64,000 bases of DNA from Anaerolineaceae bacterium. Its GTDB lineage: Bacteria; Chloroflexota; Anaerolineae; Aggregatilineales; Phototrophicaceae. Positions 31,455 through 40,795 of the stretch are shown piece by piece. The translations under genes were made by a program, and so were the position numbers. The stretch lies in contig PABP01000008.1 in assembly GCA_002699585.1 (NCBI GenBank), positions 86,471 through 150,470 on the forward strand, given 5' to 3'. Under the pieces are notes generated by a model, which ran no database searches, was not told the origin of the DNA, and saw only the letters and a program-made list of their open reading frames with translations. Each line of letters starts with the position of its first letter. The stretch's first letter is position 1.

Positions 31455-33569
31455 ATGCTAGCCGAAGTTGGATATATTGCATTGTGGCTGGCATTTATCT
31501 TCGCGATATACGCCATTGGCTCTTCTGTTTTTGGTGAAATGCGCCATCAGGAAAAAATTGTTCTTAGTGGACGCAACGCCAGTATTCTGGCTTTCATCTT
31601 CATGAGCATCTCCACAGGTGTGCTCGAATACGCCCTCATCACCGAACAATACCAGATCAGTTATGTATGGTCCGTCACCAACCCGCAAATGCCGATGTTC
31701 TATCGTGTGACATCGCTGTGGGGGTCGCAGGCCGGTTCAATTGTGTTCTGGTCGTGGCTGATGACCCTATTTTCAGTTTTGGCAACGGTGCTGAACTGGC
31801 GCTCACATCGCCGTTTGATGCCCTATGCCATCGCCTACATGATGGCGGCGACGGCCTTCTTCATCGGCCTGTCACTTGCATTTGAAAATCCGTTTGCGCG
31901 CTGGTGGATCATCCCCGATGGTTCAGCGACGGGCGGCGAAGTCGTTAGCGCGGTCTTCCAGCCAGCCGGTGCGGAAGCGCCGTCTGCGGCGAGCCTCGCC
32001 AGCAGCGCCAAGGGCCTCAACCCGCTGTTGCGGCACTTCGGCATGGCGATTCACCCGCCCATGTTGTACCTGGGCTTCACCGGTTTCCTGATTCCGTTTG
32101 CCTACGCGATGTCGGCTTTGGCATCCGGCGAACTATCAACTAACTGGATTAAAGCCAGCCGCCGTTGGACGCTGGTCGCCTGGTTGTTCCTGAGTTTGGG
32201 ATTATTGCTCGGCGGACGCTGGGCCTATGACGTCCTGGGGTGGGGCGGTTACTGGGGCTGGGACCCAGTCGAGAACGCCGCGTTCTTACCCTGGTTGATC
32301 GGTACGGCCTTCTTACACAGCGTCATGATCCAAGAGAAGCGCGGCATGCTCAAGACCTGGAATATGTTCCTGGTCATTGGCACGTTCTCGGCAGTGATTT
32401 TCGGCTCGTTTGCGACCCGCAGCGGCCTGGTCGAGAGCGTCCACAGCTTCGCACGTAGCGAAATTGGCTTCCCGTTCTTCCTGTTCTGGTTCCTATTGAC
32501 GATCATCTCGGTCGGCCTGATTATGTGGCGACGGGGCCAGGGATTGTTGCGCGATGAACACCGCTTCACGAGCATGTTCAGCCGCGAAGCGCTCTTTGTA
32601 CTGAATAACATCATTTTCGTGGCTTTGTTCGTGGCGATTTTCTGGGGCAGCTTTGGCGCACCGATCATCTCCGAACTGTTCATGGATACCAATATCACGC
32701 TGGGCACGGACTACTTCATGATGGTGACGCCGCCGCTGTTCGCTGCGTTGTATATCCTGATGGGTGTGGCGCCGCTGTCAGCCTGGGGCGTGTCGTCGAT
32801 ACGCCGTCTGGGTAAGTCGATTCTGATCCCGGTTGTGCTGTCGATCCTGTCGCTGGGTATCTTCCTGCTGATGGGTGTGACCCACATCGGCGCTCTGATT
32901 GGCTACTTCATTGTCCTGCTGGCGGGATGGGTCGCTTTATACGAGACCTATCGCAGCGTGCGCAGCCGCGTGCGCGCACATGGCGAAAACCCGCTGTCGG
33001 CGTTGTGGCGCATTGCCTCGCGCAACCCGCGCCGCTATGGTGGCTATATGATCCACCTGGGCATCAGTGTGATTGGCATCGGCGTCATCGGTAGTACGCT
33101 GTTCCAGGTCGAAACACAGCGGACGCTGGCTGTGGGCGATTCGGTCGAAATTGGCGGCTATGTCTTGCGCTACGATCAGTTCGACGGGGGTCAGATCAGC
33201 GCTGATGGTCGCTTGATGGACATTGCCAACTTAACCGTCATACGTGATGGTCAGGAACTTTCGACTTTGCGCCCCCGCCGCGACTTCTTCCCGGGGACAG
33301 AAGGCATGAATACCATGACCATCGCCGGGGCTCATAGCACACTTGAAAATGACTTCTATGTCATTTTGCTGCCCTCGCAAGAGATGAGCGCACAGTCGGC
33401 AACCTTCCGTATCTACATCAATCCGTTGATTAATCTGGTGTGGTGGGGTGGGCTGATCCTCATCCTGGGGACGATTATCGCCACCGTACCGCAAGAAGTC
33501 ATGTCCACACAGACGCGCCGCCGCCTACAGCATGCACCTGTACCGGTAGCCGCCGGAACAGGGGACTAA
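31455..33569 (+). CDS. ccmF: Cytochrome c heme lyase subunit CcmF
   Basis: A 704-residue polytopic membrane protein with about fifteen hydrophobic segments. The WWD heme-handling motif is WGGYWGWDPVENAAFLPWL (about residue 262), preceded by GMAIHPPMLYLGFTGFLIPF, and a large extracytoplasmic loop near the C-terminus (ETQRTLAVGDSVEIGGYVLR) is followed by a last transmembrane helix. CcmF with CcmH attaches heme to apocytochrome c. It opens a compact operon ccmF-ccmH-ccmG-ccmI-like; ccmA-E are not in the window. Confidence 0.95.
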   Translation: MLAEVGYIALWLAFIFAIYAIGSSVFGEMRHQEKIVLSGRNASILAFIFMSISTGVLEYALITEQYQISYVWSVTNPQMPMFYRVTSLWGSQAGSIVFWSWLMTLFSVLATVLNWRSHRRLMPYAIAYMMAATAFFIGLSLAFENPFARWWIIPDGSATGGEVVSAVFQPAGAEAPSAASLASSAKGLNPLLRHFGMAIHPPMLYLGFTGFLIPFAYAMSALASGELSTNWIKASRRWTLVAWLFLSLGLLLGGRWAYDVLGWGGYWGWDPVENAAFLPWLIGTAFLHSVMIQEKRGMLKTWNMFLVIGTFSAVIFGSFATRSGLVESVHSFARSEIGFPFFLFWFLLTIISVGLIMWRRGQGLLRDEHRFTSMFSREALFVLNNIIFVALFVAIFWGSFGAPIISELFMDTNITLGTDYFMMVTPPLFAALYILMGVAPLSAWGVSSIRRLGKSILIPVVLSILSLGIFLLMGVTHIGALIGYFIVLLAGWVALYETYRSVRSRVRAHGENPLSALWRIASRNPRRYGGYMIHLGISVIGIGVIGSTLFQVETQRTLAVGDSVEIGGYVLRYDQFDGGQISADGRLMDIANLTVIRDGQELSTLRPRRDFFPGTEGMNTMTIAGAHSTLENDFYVILLPSQEMSAQSATFRIYINPLINLVWWGGLILILGTIIATVPQEVMSTQTRRRLQHAPVPVAAGTGD

Positions 33570-33571
33570 CC

Positions 33572-34054
33572 ATGCGAAAAACGCTACTCATTGTTCTATT
33601 GATCCTGGTCGCCGTGTTGGCCGTGCCCGTGATGGCACAGGTCGACACGACCGCACCTGACCTGTCCGCTATTTCCGATGATGAGGTCAATTCGGTCGCC
33701 AAGCAGCTCTACTGCCCGGTGTGCGAGAACATCCCGCTGGATGTCTGCGAGACGGCTGCTTGCCAGGACTGGCGCTATGAAATCCGCTTGCAGTTGGCTG
33801 ATGGCTTATCTGAGCAGGCCATTATCGATGATTTTGTGGATCGCTTTGGCGAGCGCGTCGTCGGTACACCGCAAGACCCGACCCTACGCAACCTGTCGTT
33901 GATTACCCCCTGGGTGATCGCGCTGTTGGTGGCCGCTGGTGGCCTATTAGCGATCTTTAGCTGGCGTCGTCGCCCGGATGTGGTGGTCGAAGAAGACGAT
34001 CAGACCCAGTGCAGCGAGCTACATGACATCCTTGAACGTGACTTGGCAGGATAA
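33572..34054 (+). CDS. ccmH: Cytochrome c maturation thiol protein CcmH
   Basis: 160 residues: a signal peptide (MRKTLLIVLLILVAVLAVPV, then MAQ), a three-helix CcmH domain with the thiol motif LYCPVCENIPLDVCETAACQ, and a C-terminal membrane anchor (LITPWVIALLVAAGGLLAIF). The two motif cysteines reduce apocytochrome c before heme ligation; here further cysteines follow eight and thirteen residues after the first pair, an extension not present in the proteobacterial form LRCPVCQ. ATG 33572 starts two bases after the ccmF stop and is chosen because it begins the signal peptide. Confidence 0.92.
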   Translation: MRKTLLIVLLILVAVLAVPVMAQVDTTAPDLSAISDDEVNSVAKQLYCPVCENIPLDVCETAACQDWRYEIRLQLADGLSEQAIIDDFVDRFGERVVGTPQDPTLRNLSLITPWVIALLVAAGGLLAIFSWRRRPDVVVEEDDQTQCSELHDILERDLAG

Positions 34055-34059
34055 AAACT

Positions 34060-34641
34060 ATGTCTGTAACCCGACCTGAAGACATTCTCAATAACGTTAC
34101 GGGCGCGCAAGAAGAGAAGCGCAAGCGCGGCGGCGGCCCCAGCCTGGGGACCATCGTGCTGCTGATTGGCATTGTTGCCGCTGGCCTCGTGTTCGCTATC
34201 CAGCTTTCTCGGCAGAACCAGGTGCAGCCGACCTCTGGCCCCGCGCCGGATTTCACCTTCACAACCTTTGATGGTGAGACAATGGCGCTCTCGGAATTGC
34301 GTGGCAAAGTGGTTGTGCTCAACTTCTGGGCGAGCTGGTGCGGTCCGTGTCGTGACGAAGCGCCGGAACTGGAAAATGCGTGGCGCGCCTATCAAGATCA
34401 AGATGTGGTGTTCCTGGGGGTGGCGTATGCTGACAATGGCCCACGCTCGTTGGAATATATCGACGATTACGACATTACATATCTGAACGCACCGGACCTG
34501 GGCACTGAAATCTCTGAGATGTATCACATCCAGGGTGTGCCGGAGACGTTCATCATCGACAAGGAAGGCAATATTGCGCGCTTCCTGTTCGCTGGTGTGA
34601 ACGAGGCGCAGCTCAGCCAAATTATTGATGGACTACTATAA
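34060..34641 (+). CDS. ccmG: Thiol-disulfide oxidoreductase CcmG/ResA-like
   Basis: A 193-residue membrane-anchored thioredoxin-fold protein. Residues about 25-45 form the anchor (LGTIVLLIGIVAAGLVFAIQ), then APDFTFTTFDGETMALSELR and the active site NFWASWCGPCRDEAPELENA, and the cis-Pro in YHIQGVPETFIIDKEG. It passes reducing power from the membrane to CcmH or apocytochrome c. It is six bases downstream of ccmH. Confidence 0.92.
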   Translation: MSVTRPEDILNNVTGAQEEKRKRGGGPSLGTIVLLIGIVAAGLVFAIQLSRQNQVQPTSGPAPDFTFTTFDGETMALSELRGKVVVLNFWASWCGPCRDEAPELENAWRAYQDQDVVFLGVAYADNGPRSLEYIDDYDITYLNAPDLGTEISEMYHIQGVPETFIIDKEGNIARFLFAGVNEAQLSQIIDGLL

Positions 34642-34653
34642 GAGGCATAGACG

Positions 34654-35079
34654 ATGTCTGTAGAAGGATTGATCATAACCGTAGGGATGCTTGTGTTGGG
34701 CCTGGTTGGCGTGACGCTTCCCTTCATGCGGGGCCGCGAGAAGGTCGGCGATGCGCGTGCGCTGCGTATCCAACAGACGCGCGATGCCCTCGTCACTAGC
34801 TATGAGCGCGTGCTTGGGACCATCCGTGACCTGGATGAAGATCATCGCCTGGGCAAGATTAACGAGGCGGATTATCAGGCTGAGCGCAATTACTGGGCGG
34901 ATTATGGCGTCAAGCTGTTGCAATTGCTGGAAGGCGATATGTCGCAGTTCGTGGGCGAAGAAGCCGCGACCGAAGAAGAGGTCGTTCAGGTGGCTGATGG
35001 TGAACTCGATCAAGCGGTTGAAGAAGCCATCCGCAACTATCGCACGGCCCTCAACAATGCCGAGCGTCAGAGCGCGTAA
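34654..35079 (+). CDS. CcmI-like membrane-anchored protein
   Basis: 141 residues. One N-terminal helix (GLIITVGMLVLGLVGVTLPF), then an amphipathic region with YERVLGTIRDLDEDHRLGKI and NEADYQAERNYWADYG. The pattern L-x-D-L-x-x-D-x-x-x-G-K-(L/I)-x-x-x-D-Y is the hallmark of the CcmI N-terminal region, which guides apocytochrome c to the ligation complex. No TPR domain follows, so it is a short form. Last gene of the ccm operon, followed by a terminator. Confidence 0.75.
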   Translation: MSVEGLIITVGMLVLGLVGVTLPFMRGREKVGDARALRIQQTRDALVTSYERVLGTIRDLDEDHRLGKINEADYQAERNYWADYGVKLLQLLEGDMSQFVGEEAATEEEVVQVADGELDQAVEEAIRNYRTALNNAERQSA

Positions 35080-35100
35080 CGGTAACCTGCTTTAACTATA

Positions 35101-35133
35101 AAAAATCCCTTCTCCTTGTAAGAGGGGATTTTT
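35101..35133 (+). terminator. Terminator of the ccm operon
   Basis: AAAAATCCC and GGGATTTTT arms with additional pairs TCTC/GAG and a CTTGTAA loop, ending in five T. The symmetrical A and T runs would work in both directions. Confidence 0.85.
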
Positions 35134-35150
35134 GATTTGTGAGTCGATTT

Positions 35151-35260
35151 AACCCCTCCCCTATATCCCCTCCCCGAAGGAGAGGGGACTTTGACTGGCG
35201 AGAATTGATCGCAGAAAGGTATCCTTCCTCCTTCGGGGGAAGGACTGAGGATGGGGGTTT
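35151..35260 (+). repeat. GACCCC repeat, full-length copy
   Basis: Begins AACCCCTCCCCTATATCCCC and ends GAGGATGGGGGTTT. Module A hairpin (CTCCCCGAAGGAGAGGGGACTT) is followed by a linker of about 25 bases and module B (ATCCTTCCTCCTTCGGGGGA...). Nearly identical to 48414-48522. Confidence 0.8.
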
Positions 35261-35265
35261 GAGAC

Positions 35266-36753
35266 CTATGGCGCGTCTTCGTCCACGAATAGGCTGAGGA
35301 AAGCCGTCAGGCGATAGGCATCAGCGAAGTTGCTGGCGATGCCCAGCGAGGCCCGTATCGCGCCGACGATGTCTGTGCTGTGCTTCTCGACAAGGCGCTC
35401 GGCCATTTCTGTGAAGTCGATGCGGTCGTTGAGGAAGCAGGGTTGCAGGTCTGAGGCAGTCAGGCCATGCGCCGTTTCGCCCGCACCGGGATTGCAGAAG
35501 CAGCCCGTCCGCAGGGAGATGTTGAGCGAGTTGGCAGCAGTCTCGACAATTTGGTAGGGGATGACGTGCCCCTGGGGATCATAGACGTTGAAGGCGAAGG
35601 TAGCGCCGCGAGATTCGGTATCCGTGGGGCCGTAAATCTTGATGACGGGCTGACCATTGCTGTGCTTGAGGTCGGCCATAAAGCGCAAAAGGTAGCCACT
35701 CAGTAGGGTGACGCGCTGCTGAATCTTGTTCACGCCGACCTGCTGCAGATGCTTGAGGCCGATTTCCACTGCCGGGATGCCCAGATAGTTGATGGTGCCA
35801 TCTTCAAAACCGGCTTCGTTGACATGCAGATAGTAGGCATCGGCCTGTACAGTGGCGATGCTGATGGTCCCGCCAGCGAACCAGGGCCGATTGAGCTTTT
35901 CCAGGGCATCTTTGCGGGCGACCAGCGCGCCAATACCCGTCGGGTAGCCGAACATCTTATAGAAAGACATCGACACAAACTGCGGCTGCACCTGGCTGAG
36001 GTCAAGCGTGTTGGTCGGCAGGTAGGCGGCGGCATCCAGCACGACATCCCATCCGCGCGACTGGGCTGCTTCGATCAGGCTGAGTGGATGCTTGACACCG
36101 GAGAAATTCGACTGGGCCGGGAAGGCGAACAGCTTGTTCGTCGCGCCGTTGTCCGCGTCCAGGTTGCGCATGAGGGTGGCTTCATCGACGCGCAGGGAAC
36201 CGGGCATCAGCGGCGAATAGGTGAATTGTGCGCCGTTTCTGCGGGCGTACTCGCGAATACCGTTGACTGAGTTGTGGTTATCGAACAGCAGCAGATAGTG
36301 GCTGTTCTCGTCGAACGGGTAGGCTTCCCCAACTAGCTTGAGTGCGCCGCTGGCGTTCATGGTGAAGATGACCGTGTACTGCTCCGGGTCGGCATTGAAA
36401 TAAGCCAGCACCGCCTGTCGGGCGCTTTCGTTAATTTCGGTTGCTGCGAAGGAAGTGGGGTTGAGCGAGTGGGGATTGCCGTAGATGTTGTTCGTCAACA
36501 GGGCGGTGTGCTGTTCGAGCTGGTCCGTGCTGAACAGACCGCCGCCAGTATAGTCCAGGTAGGTGTGGCCGAGGTCATCCAGCCGCGCATAGCCCTGACA
36601 TCGCAGGTCGTCGAGGTCGCGGGTTTGCTCATAGGCCGGGACTCGCGCACAAAAATCTTGTTCAGCAGCGGCAAGTGCCTGACCTGCGCGCGCATGGAAA
36701 CCATCTAATTTCGCTGCCAATTGGCTCGGCAGAATCTGGGTTGGGGTGTGCAT
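35266..36753 (-). CDS. PLP-dependent class V aminotransferase, molybdenum cofactor sulfurase-like
   Basis: About 495 residues. YLDYTGGGLFSTDQLEQH at the start, the PLP-lysine segment FVSMSFYKMFGYPTGIGALV, and RTGCFCNPGAGETAHGL with a candidate persulfide cysteine near the C-terminus are typical of the NifS-like domain of molybdenum cofactor sulfurases, which put sulfur on Moco of xanthine oxidase-type enzymes. The MOSC domain of eukaryotic sulfurases is absent and no Moco enzyme is nearby, so the acceptor is unknown; a stand-alone cysteine desulfurase is possible. ATG 36753 with AAAGG upstream is chosen over the longer frame to 36780. Confidence 0.8.
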   Translation of the reverse strand: MHTPTQILPSQLAAKLDGFHARAGQALAAAEQDFCARVPAYEQTRDLDDLRCQGYARLDDLGHTYLDYTGGGLFSTDQLEQHTALLTNNIYGNPHSLNPTSFAATEINESARQAVLAYFNADPEQYTVIFTMNASGALKLVGEAYPFDENSHYLLLFDNHNSVNGIREYARRNGAQFTYSPLMPGSLRVDEATLMRNLDADNGATNKLFAFPAQSNFSGVKHPLSLIEAAQSRGWDVVLDAAAYLPTNTLDLSQVQPQFVSMSFYKMFGYPTGIGALVARKDALEKLNRPWFAGGTISIATVQADAYYLHVNEAGFEDGTINYLGIPAVEIGLKHLQQVGVNKIQQRVTLLSGYLLRFMADLKHSNGQPVIKIYGPTDTESRGATFAFNVYDPQGHVIPYQIVETAANSLNISLRTGCFCNPGAGETAHGLTASDLQPCFLNDRIDFTEMAERLVEKHSTDIVGAIRASLGIASNFADAYRLTAFLSLFVDEDAP

Positions 36754-36871
36754 TGGATTACCTTTAGGAACGCATTTCACATAAAAACAACGACTTATAC
36801 CACATTGTAGCGCAAGTCAGTCGAAGACCATAAATTGCTGTGTAAAAACGATAAAAAGCCCACAGTCAAGA

Positions 36872-36938
36872 CCACCCGCATAGCGGGTGGCTTGATCCAG
36901 CCCTATAAGGGCTTGACACGTGCTGCACCTCAAGGTGC
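36872..36938. repeat. Hairpin string at the left end of the IS200 element
   Basis: Three hairpins in a row: CCACCCGC/GCGGGTGG (36872-36890), AGCCCT-ATA-AGGGCT (36899-36913) and GCACCT-CA-AGGTGC (36925-36938). The first is repeated at the right end; the others look like additional single-strand structures. Confidence 0.7.
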
Positions 36939-36976
36939 TCTTTCACTTCGTTCAAGCCGACGCATCGATTGCTTGG

Positions 36977-37423
36977 CTAACCCCTAAAGGGGTCTTCGTA
37001 CTCTTTCGTGCTGATCCGATCCATCATCTGATCGTGTTTCTCTTGCTCACGTACATACTTTGCGATGGTCGCTTCGTTGAGTCCCACCGTACTCACATAA
37101 TATCCACGCGACCAGAAATGCCGATTCCCCAACTTGTACTTTAGATTCCCATGGCGGTCAAATATCATCAACGCGCTTTTCCCTTTTAGATAACCCATCA
37201 CACTCGATACGCTGTACTTGGGCGGAATCGCTACTAGCAAGTGAATATGATCTATCCGTGCATTCCCCTCGATGATCTCTACTCCTTTCCATTTGCACAA
37301 ATCCTTCAGAATCTCGACTATGCTTGCTTTGTATTGGTTATAGATCACTTTTCGCCGATACTTCGGTGTGAATACGATGTGATACTTACACATCCACTTG
37401 GTGTGTGCTAGACTTTTGCTCAT
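36977..37423 (-). CDS. tnpA: IS200/IS605-family transposase TnpA
   Basis: About 148 residues, a Y1 HUH single-strand transposase. HTKWMCKYHIVFTPKYRRKV begins the fold, RIDHIHLLVAIPP carries the His-hydrophobe-His metal site, and the catalytic tyrosine is in HFWSRGYYVSTVGLNEATIA / KYVREQE. Full length and intact, so the copy may be active. ATG 37423 is the family start; the open frame goes on to 37468. Confidence 0.93.
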   Translation of the reverse strand: MSKSLAHTKWMCKYHIVFTPKYRRKVIYNQYKASIVEILKDLCKWKGVEIIEGNARIDHIHLLVAIPPKYSVSSVMGYLKGKSALMIFDRHGNLKYKLGNRHFWSRGYYVSTVGLNEATIAKYVREQEKHDQMMDRISTKEYEDPFRG

Positions 37424-37510
37424 GAATCTCACTCCTCGTTTGATGATGGTGGCTTGAACACCTGCCATCCTAGCGGGAGTGATTTTCTTTTCCTAGAAGG
37501 GCTTTGGCTT

Positions 37511-37529
37511 CCACCCGCTTAGCGGGTGG
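37511..37529. repeat. Right-end hairpin of the IS200 element
   Basis: CCACCCGC-TTA-GCGGGTGG, differing from the left-end hairpin only in one loop base. Confidence 0.8.
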
Positions 37530-37576
37530 TTTTCTGTTTCGCACGTCCCGTGCTCAACTCACTAAAGTGACTAATC

Positions 37577-37607
37577 AAAAACGGAGCGCGATTCGCTCGC
37601 ACTCCGT
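37577..37607 (-). terminator. Terminator of the M16C protease gene
   Basis: On the minus strand ACGGAGTGCG, 7-base loop, CGCGCTCCGT, then TTTT; one G-T wobble in the stem. It lies about 55 bases past the protease stop codon. Confidence 0.75.
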
Positions 37608-37662
37608 TAGATGTTCCCAGGTAAAGGCGTCCTTACCGGACGTTTGTCACATTCTGCATAAA

Positions 37663-40596
37663 TTAAAGCAGGTTGGCGATGTCAATTTTCTCGTCGAGAT
37701 CTTCGTTGGCTTTTGCCAGGGCATCCGGGCTGCCGACCACCGCGATCTTAGACTTCTTGAGCGCTTCCGCCAGCCGCACACCAAAGGCTTTGAAGTCGGC
37801 CACGGTTGTGCCCAGCAGTTGGTCGCGTGTCTTCTGACGCATGTCGTCGGTCACGCCGATGAGGTAGCGCTGCATCTGGCTGAAGCCTTTGGCATCCGGC
37901 AGTTGGTACTGATCGACCTCACCGATAGCGCCGATGATGGCTTTTTCCAGTTCGCCATCGGATAGCTCGATCTTCTGGAGATAATCGGCGGCTCCGTCAT
38001 AATTGCGGAGCGTGCCTACCAGATTGGGGTCGCGCCAGGAGACAAAGCTCAGGGTGCCGGATGGATAGTCGAAGAACATGCTGCCACCGTAGGCACCACC
38101 CATCGCGCGGATGCGGTTCCACATGTAGTCCAGGTTGGCGTGTTTGAGGATGGTGATGTACGAACCATCTTTTTCATAACCTGCCGCGTACATATCGACG
38201 GCTTTGCCGACGAAATTCACCTGGGCCGGGACGGTGAAGCCTTCGCGCTCGGCCAGAGAGGAATGTGACCAGTTCTGGGCGGCGAAGTCGGCTGTGGGTA
38301 GGTCGCCAATCAGCGTTTCTAGCTGTGGCTTGAATGTCTTCCAATTGTCGCTTTCCAGCGTGACGTTGGCCAGCATCGCCTGACGGTTGATCAGCAGCTT
38401 GTGGATCTCTTTCAGGTCGCTGAGCACGCTGGCCCAATCGTTGTTGATGCGCTCAAGCAGGTCACGTAAGAAGAGCAGGTTGCTGATGCCGCTCATCTGC
38501 TCGCTGGCCCAGTCGGCAGTGGCGTAGTGTGCGCCCAGGCGGCTGATGACTGCCATCTGCCCGCTGGAACTGAGTCCGGCTTCCTTACGGGCTTTGCTTT
38601 CCAGGACCATCTGCTTAAAGCGATCCCGGTTGTCCAGTTTGACCTTCAGCAGGATGTCGCGCAGGATGTCGACCAGTTCACCTGTCTGATGCACCATCGC
38701 CTTACCGCGCAGGAACAAATAGGCGGCGGTATCGTCGGCGTTGGTTTCTTCACTGGTGACGACCTTGCTGGTCATGGAGGTGGTGCCGATGCCGCCCGTA
38801 TTGGCCCCGATGCGCTGTTGCAGCTTGACGAAGTCCTCGGATTCGGTGCCCATTTGCGTCAGGGTGCGGCCAAACAGCGGCACGTAGGGCAGGTACTTGG
38901 TGGGCAGGGAGCGCAGGTTAAAGCCGAGATCGACATAGGCGATGCCGCTGGTCGGCAGGTCATGATAGAGAATGGGCGCATCATGGGCGACCAGTTCTTC
39001 CTGCGGGACAGGCTTGATTTTGCGGTCGATGTCGGCCAGGGATAGCGACGGAATCTTGGCCAGGTCTTCCGGTGTATCGGGCGTTTGTTGGCGACGTTCC
39101 AGCTCGCCAACGTTGTTGATAATGAGTTCCAGCTCGTGATCGCCCATCGCCTTGCGCACTGTTTCCAGGCGGTCAGTCTCGGCGGCTTCGCGCTTGACCT
39201 TCACCTGTGGGTCTGGTTCCAACGTGACGGTCGAGCGGTGCTTGTTGTTCAGGAAATACTTGCCGATGAGTTCCTCGAAGTAGGTTTCATCTTCGGCGTA
39301 TTTTTTCTTGACGCTTTCCAGCGCGTCTTCAAAGGCCAACCGATCAACTGGATCGCCACCATGTAGCCAGGTCGGCATAATCTGGATGAGGGCGGCTAAA
39401 CCGCGTGGGAAGCGGCCTGTGTTCTTCTCGCGCAATTGGAACTCGACGGTGTTCAGCGAGGCTTTGATCGTATCTTTGTCGATGCCATCATCGGCCAGTT
39501 TGGATAGCGTTTCCATGACCAGATTTTCGACCGTCTTGACATCCTCTTTCTTGATGCCTTTCAGGCCGACGCTGAACAGCGCTTCTCGCATATAGGGGTT
39601 GAGGCCGCCGCCCGTCATATCTTCGCCTAGGCCGCTTTCGATGAGGGCTTTGCGCAGGGGCGCGGCAGATGTGCCGACCAGGGCATGGTCGAGGATTTCC
39701 AGGGCGAGCATGTCTTCTTCATTACTGACTTCGGTCAGCAACCAACTGACGGTCATCAGCGACTTGCTGCTGTCGCCATCGGCATCACCCGCATCGTATT
39801 TTTCTGTGCGTTCGCGTGGCTCATCCCAGCGCGGTTGCACCGGAATTTGGGTATCGACTTCGCGGCGCTCGAACTCTTTGATGAACTCGTCAATCAGCTT
39901 AAGGCGCTGCTCCGGGTCATCATCGCCATAGAAAAAGACATGTGCCTGGGATGGATGGTAATAGTCCCGATGGAAGCTGACGAACTTTTCGTAGGTTAGG
40001 TCCGGGATGGCGGCTGGGTCGCCGCCTGCGGATTTGGCATACGGTGTATCCGGCAGGATAGCCACGCGTGTCTTTTCGCCCAGCATGCGGTCTGGTGAGG
40101 AATAGGCGGCCTTCATTTCATTGAAGACCACGCCCTTGAACAACAGCGGATCGTCTTTTGACTTGACTTCGTAGTGCCAGCCTTCCTGCTGGAAGGTCTG
40201 CTTGGTGATGTTGGGGTAGAAGACCGCATCCAGGTAGACATCGACCAGATTGTAGAAATCTTGGTTGTTGGTGCTGGCGACCGGATACAGGGTGAAATCG
40301 GTGAAGGTCATCGCGTTGATGAAGGTCTGCAACGACGTCTTGATGAGTTCGACGAAAGGCTCTTTGATGGGGTACTTGCGCGACCCATTCAGAACAGCAT
40401 GTTCCAGAATGTGCGGTACGCCGGTATCGTCGTCGACCGGGGTTTTGAAGCCCACCCCAAAGCACTTGTTGTCATCGTCATTTTCTACGGAAAGCAGTTG
40501 CAGCCCGGTGCGTTCGTGGCGATAGTACTTAGCGGTGCTGTTAATTTCCGGGATTTCGCGGGTTTCCACCAGCTCAAAGCCGTGTGTTGAAGACAT
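37663..40596 (-). CDS. Insulinase-like M16C metalloprotease (presequence protease type)
   Basis: 977 residues, the usual size of M16C enzymes with four tandem domains in one chain. The zinc motif HILEH (His62, Glu65, His66) is followed by a third ligand Glu160 in VFNEMKAAYSSPDR. The C-terminal half contains the R/Y-type substrate motif region AMGGAYGGSMFFDYPSGTLS, where GGAYGG is conserved. It degrades peptides inside a closed chamber and lacks a signal peptide, so it is probably cytoplasmic. AAGGAA precedes the ATG. It stands alone between the IS element and a sulfotransferase-like gene. Confidence 0.93.
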   Translation of the reverse strand: MSSTHGFELVETREIPEINSTAKYYRHERTGLQLLSVENDDDNKCFGVGFKTPVDDDTGVPHILEHAVLNGSRKYPIKEPFVELIKTSLQTFINAMTFTDFTLYPVASTNNQDFYNLVDVYLDAVFYPNITKQTFQQEGWHYEVKSKDDPLLFKGVVFNEMKAAYSSPDRMLGEKTRVAILPDTPYAKSAGGDPAAIPDLTYEKFVSFHRDYYHPSQAHVFFYGDDDPEQRLKLIDEFIKEFERREVDTQIPVQPRWDEPRERTEKYDAGDADGDSSKSLMTVSWLLTEVSNEEDMLALEILDHALVGTSAAPLRKALIESGLGEDMTGGGLNPYMREALFSVGLKGIKKEDVKTVENLVMETLSKLADDGIDKDTIKASLNTVEFQLREKNTGRFPRGLAALIQIMPTWLHGGDPVDRLAFEDALESVKKKYAEDETYFEELIGKYFLNNKHRSTVTLEPDPQVKVKREAAETDRLETVRKAMGDHELELIINNVGELERRQQTPDTPEDLAKIPSLSLADIDRKIKPVPQEELVAHDAPILYHDLPTSGIAYVDLGFNLRSLPTKYLPYVPLFGRTLTQMGTESEDFVKLQQRIGANTGGIGTTSMTSKVVTSEETNADDTAAYLFLRGKAMVHQTGELVDILRDILLKVKLDNRDRFKQMVLESKARKEAGLSSSGQMAVISRLGAHYATADWASEQMSGISNLLFLRDLLERINNDWASVLSDLKEIHKLLINRQAMLANVTLESDNWKTFKPQLETLIGDLPTADFAAQNWSHSSLAEREGFTVPAQVNFVGKAVDMYAAGYEKDGSYITILKHANLDYMWNRIRAMGGAYGGSMFFDYPSGTLSFVSWRDPNLVGTLRNYDGAADYLQKIELSDGELEKAIIGAIGEVDQYQLPDAKGFSQMQRYLIGVTDDMRQKTRDQLLGTTVADFKAFGVRLAEALKKSKIAVVGSPDALAKANEDLDEKIDIANLL

Positions 40597-40795
40597 GCCT
40601 ATTTCCTTGTCTGATAAACCGTGCTCATGCGCTTATGTGTGCGTTGGCGATTGTTTACATTTTCAAAAGCAAACAGCCCAGGCTGTTTGATGGTTGACTT
40701 ATTTTAAATGGTCAGAGAGCTTTTACAACTGAATTTAGCGAATAATGATGAAAAGTTCATCAAATGATGCTCAGGATGATCGCAAAAGCACACGA

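Larger units (their letters stand above)
36865..37545 (-). mobile_element. IS200/IS605-family insertion sequence
   Basis: A single HUH transposase gene flanked by subterminal hairpins of the same sequence: CCACCCGC-ATA-GCGGGTGG at 36872-36890 and CCACCCGC-TTA-GCGGGTGG at 37511-37529. The family has no terminal inverted repeats but carries such hairpins, which the transposase recognises as single strands. Outer limits are approximate because the cleavage sites cannot be fixed by eye. No tnpB accompanies it. Confidence 0.85.
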
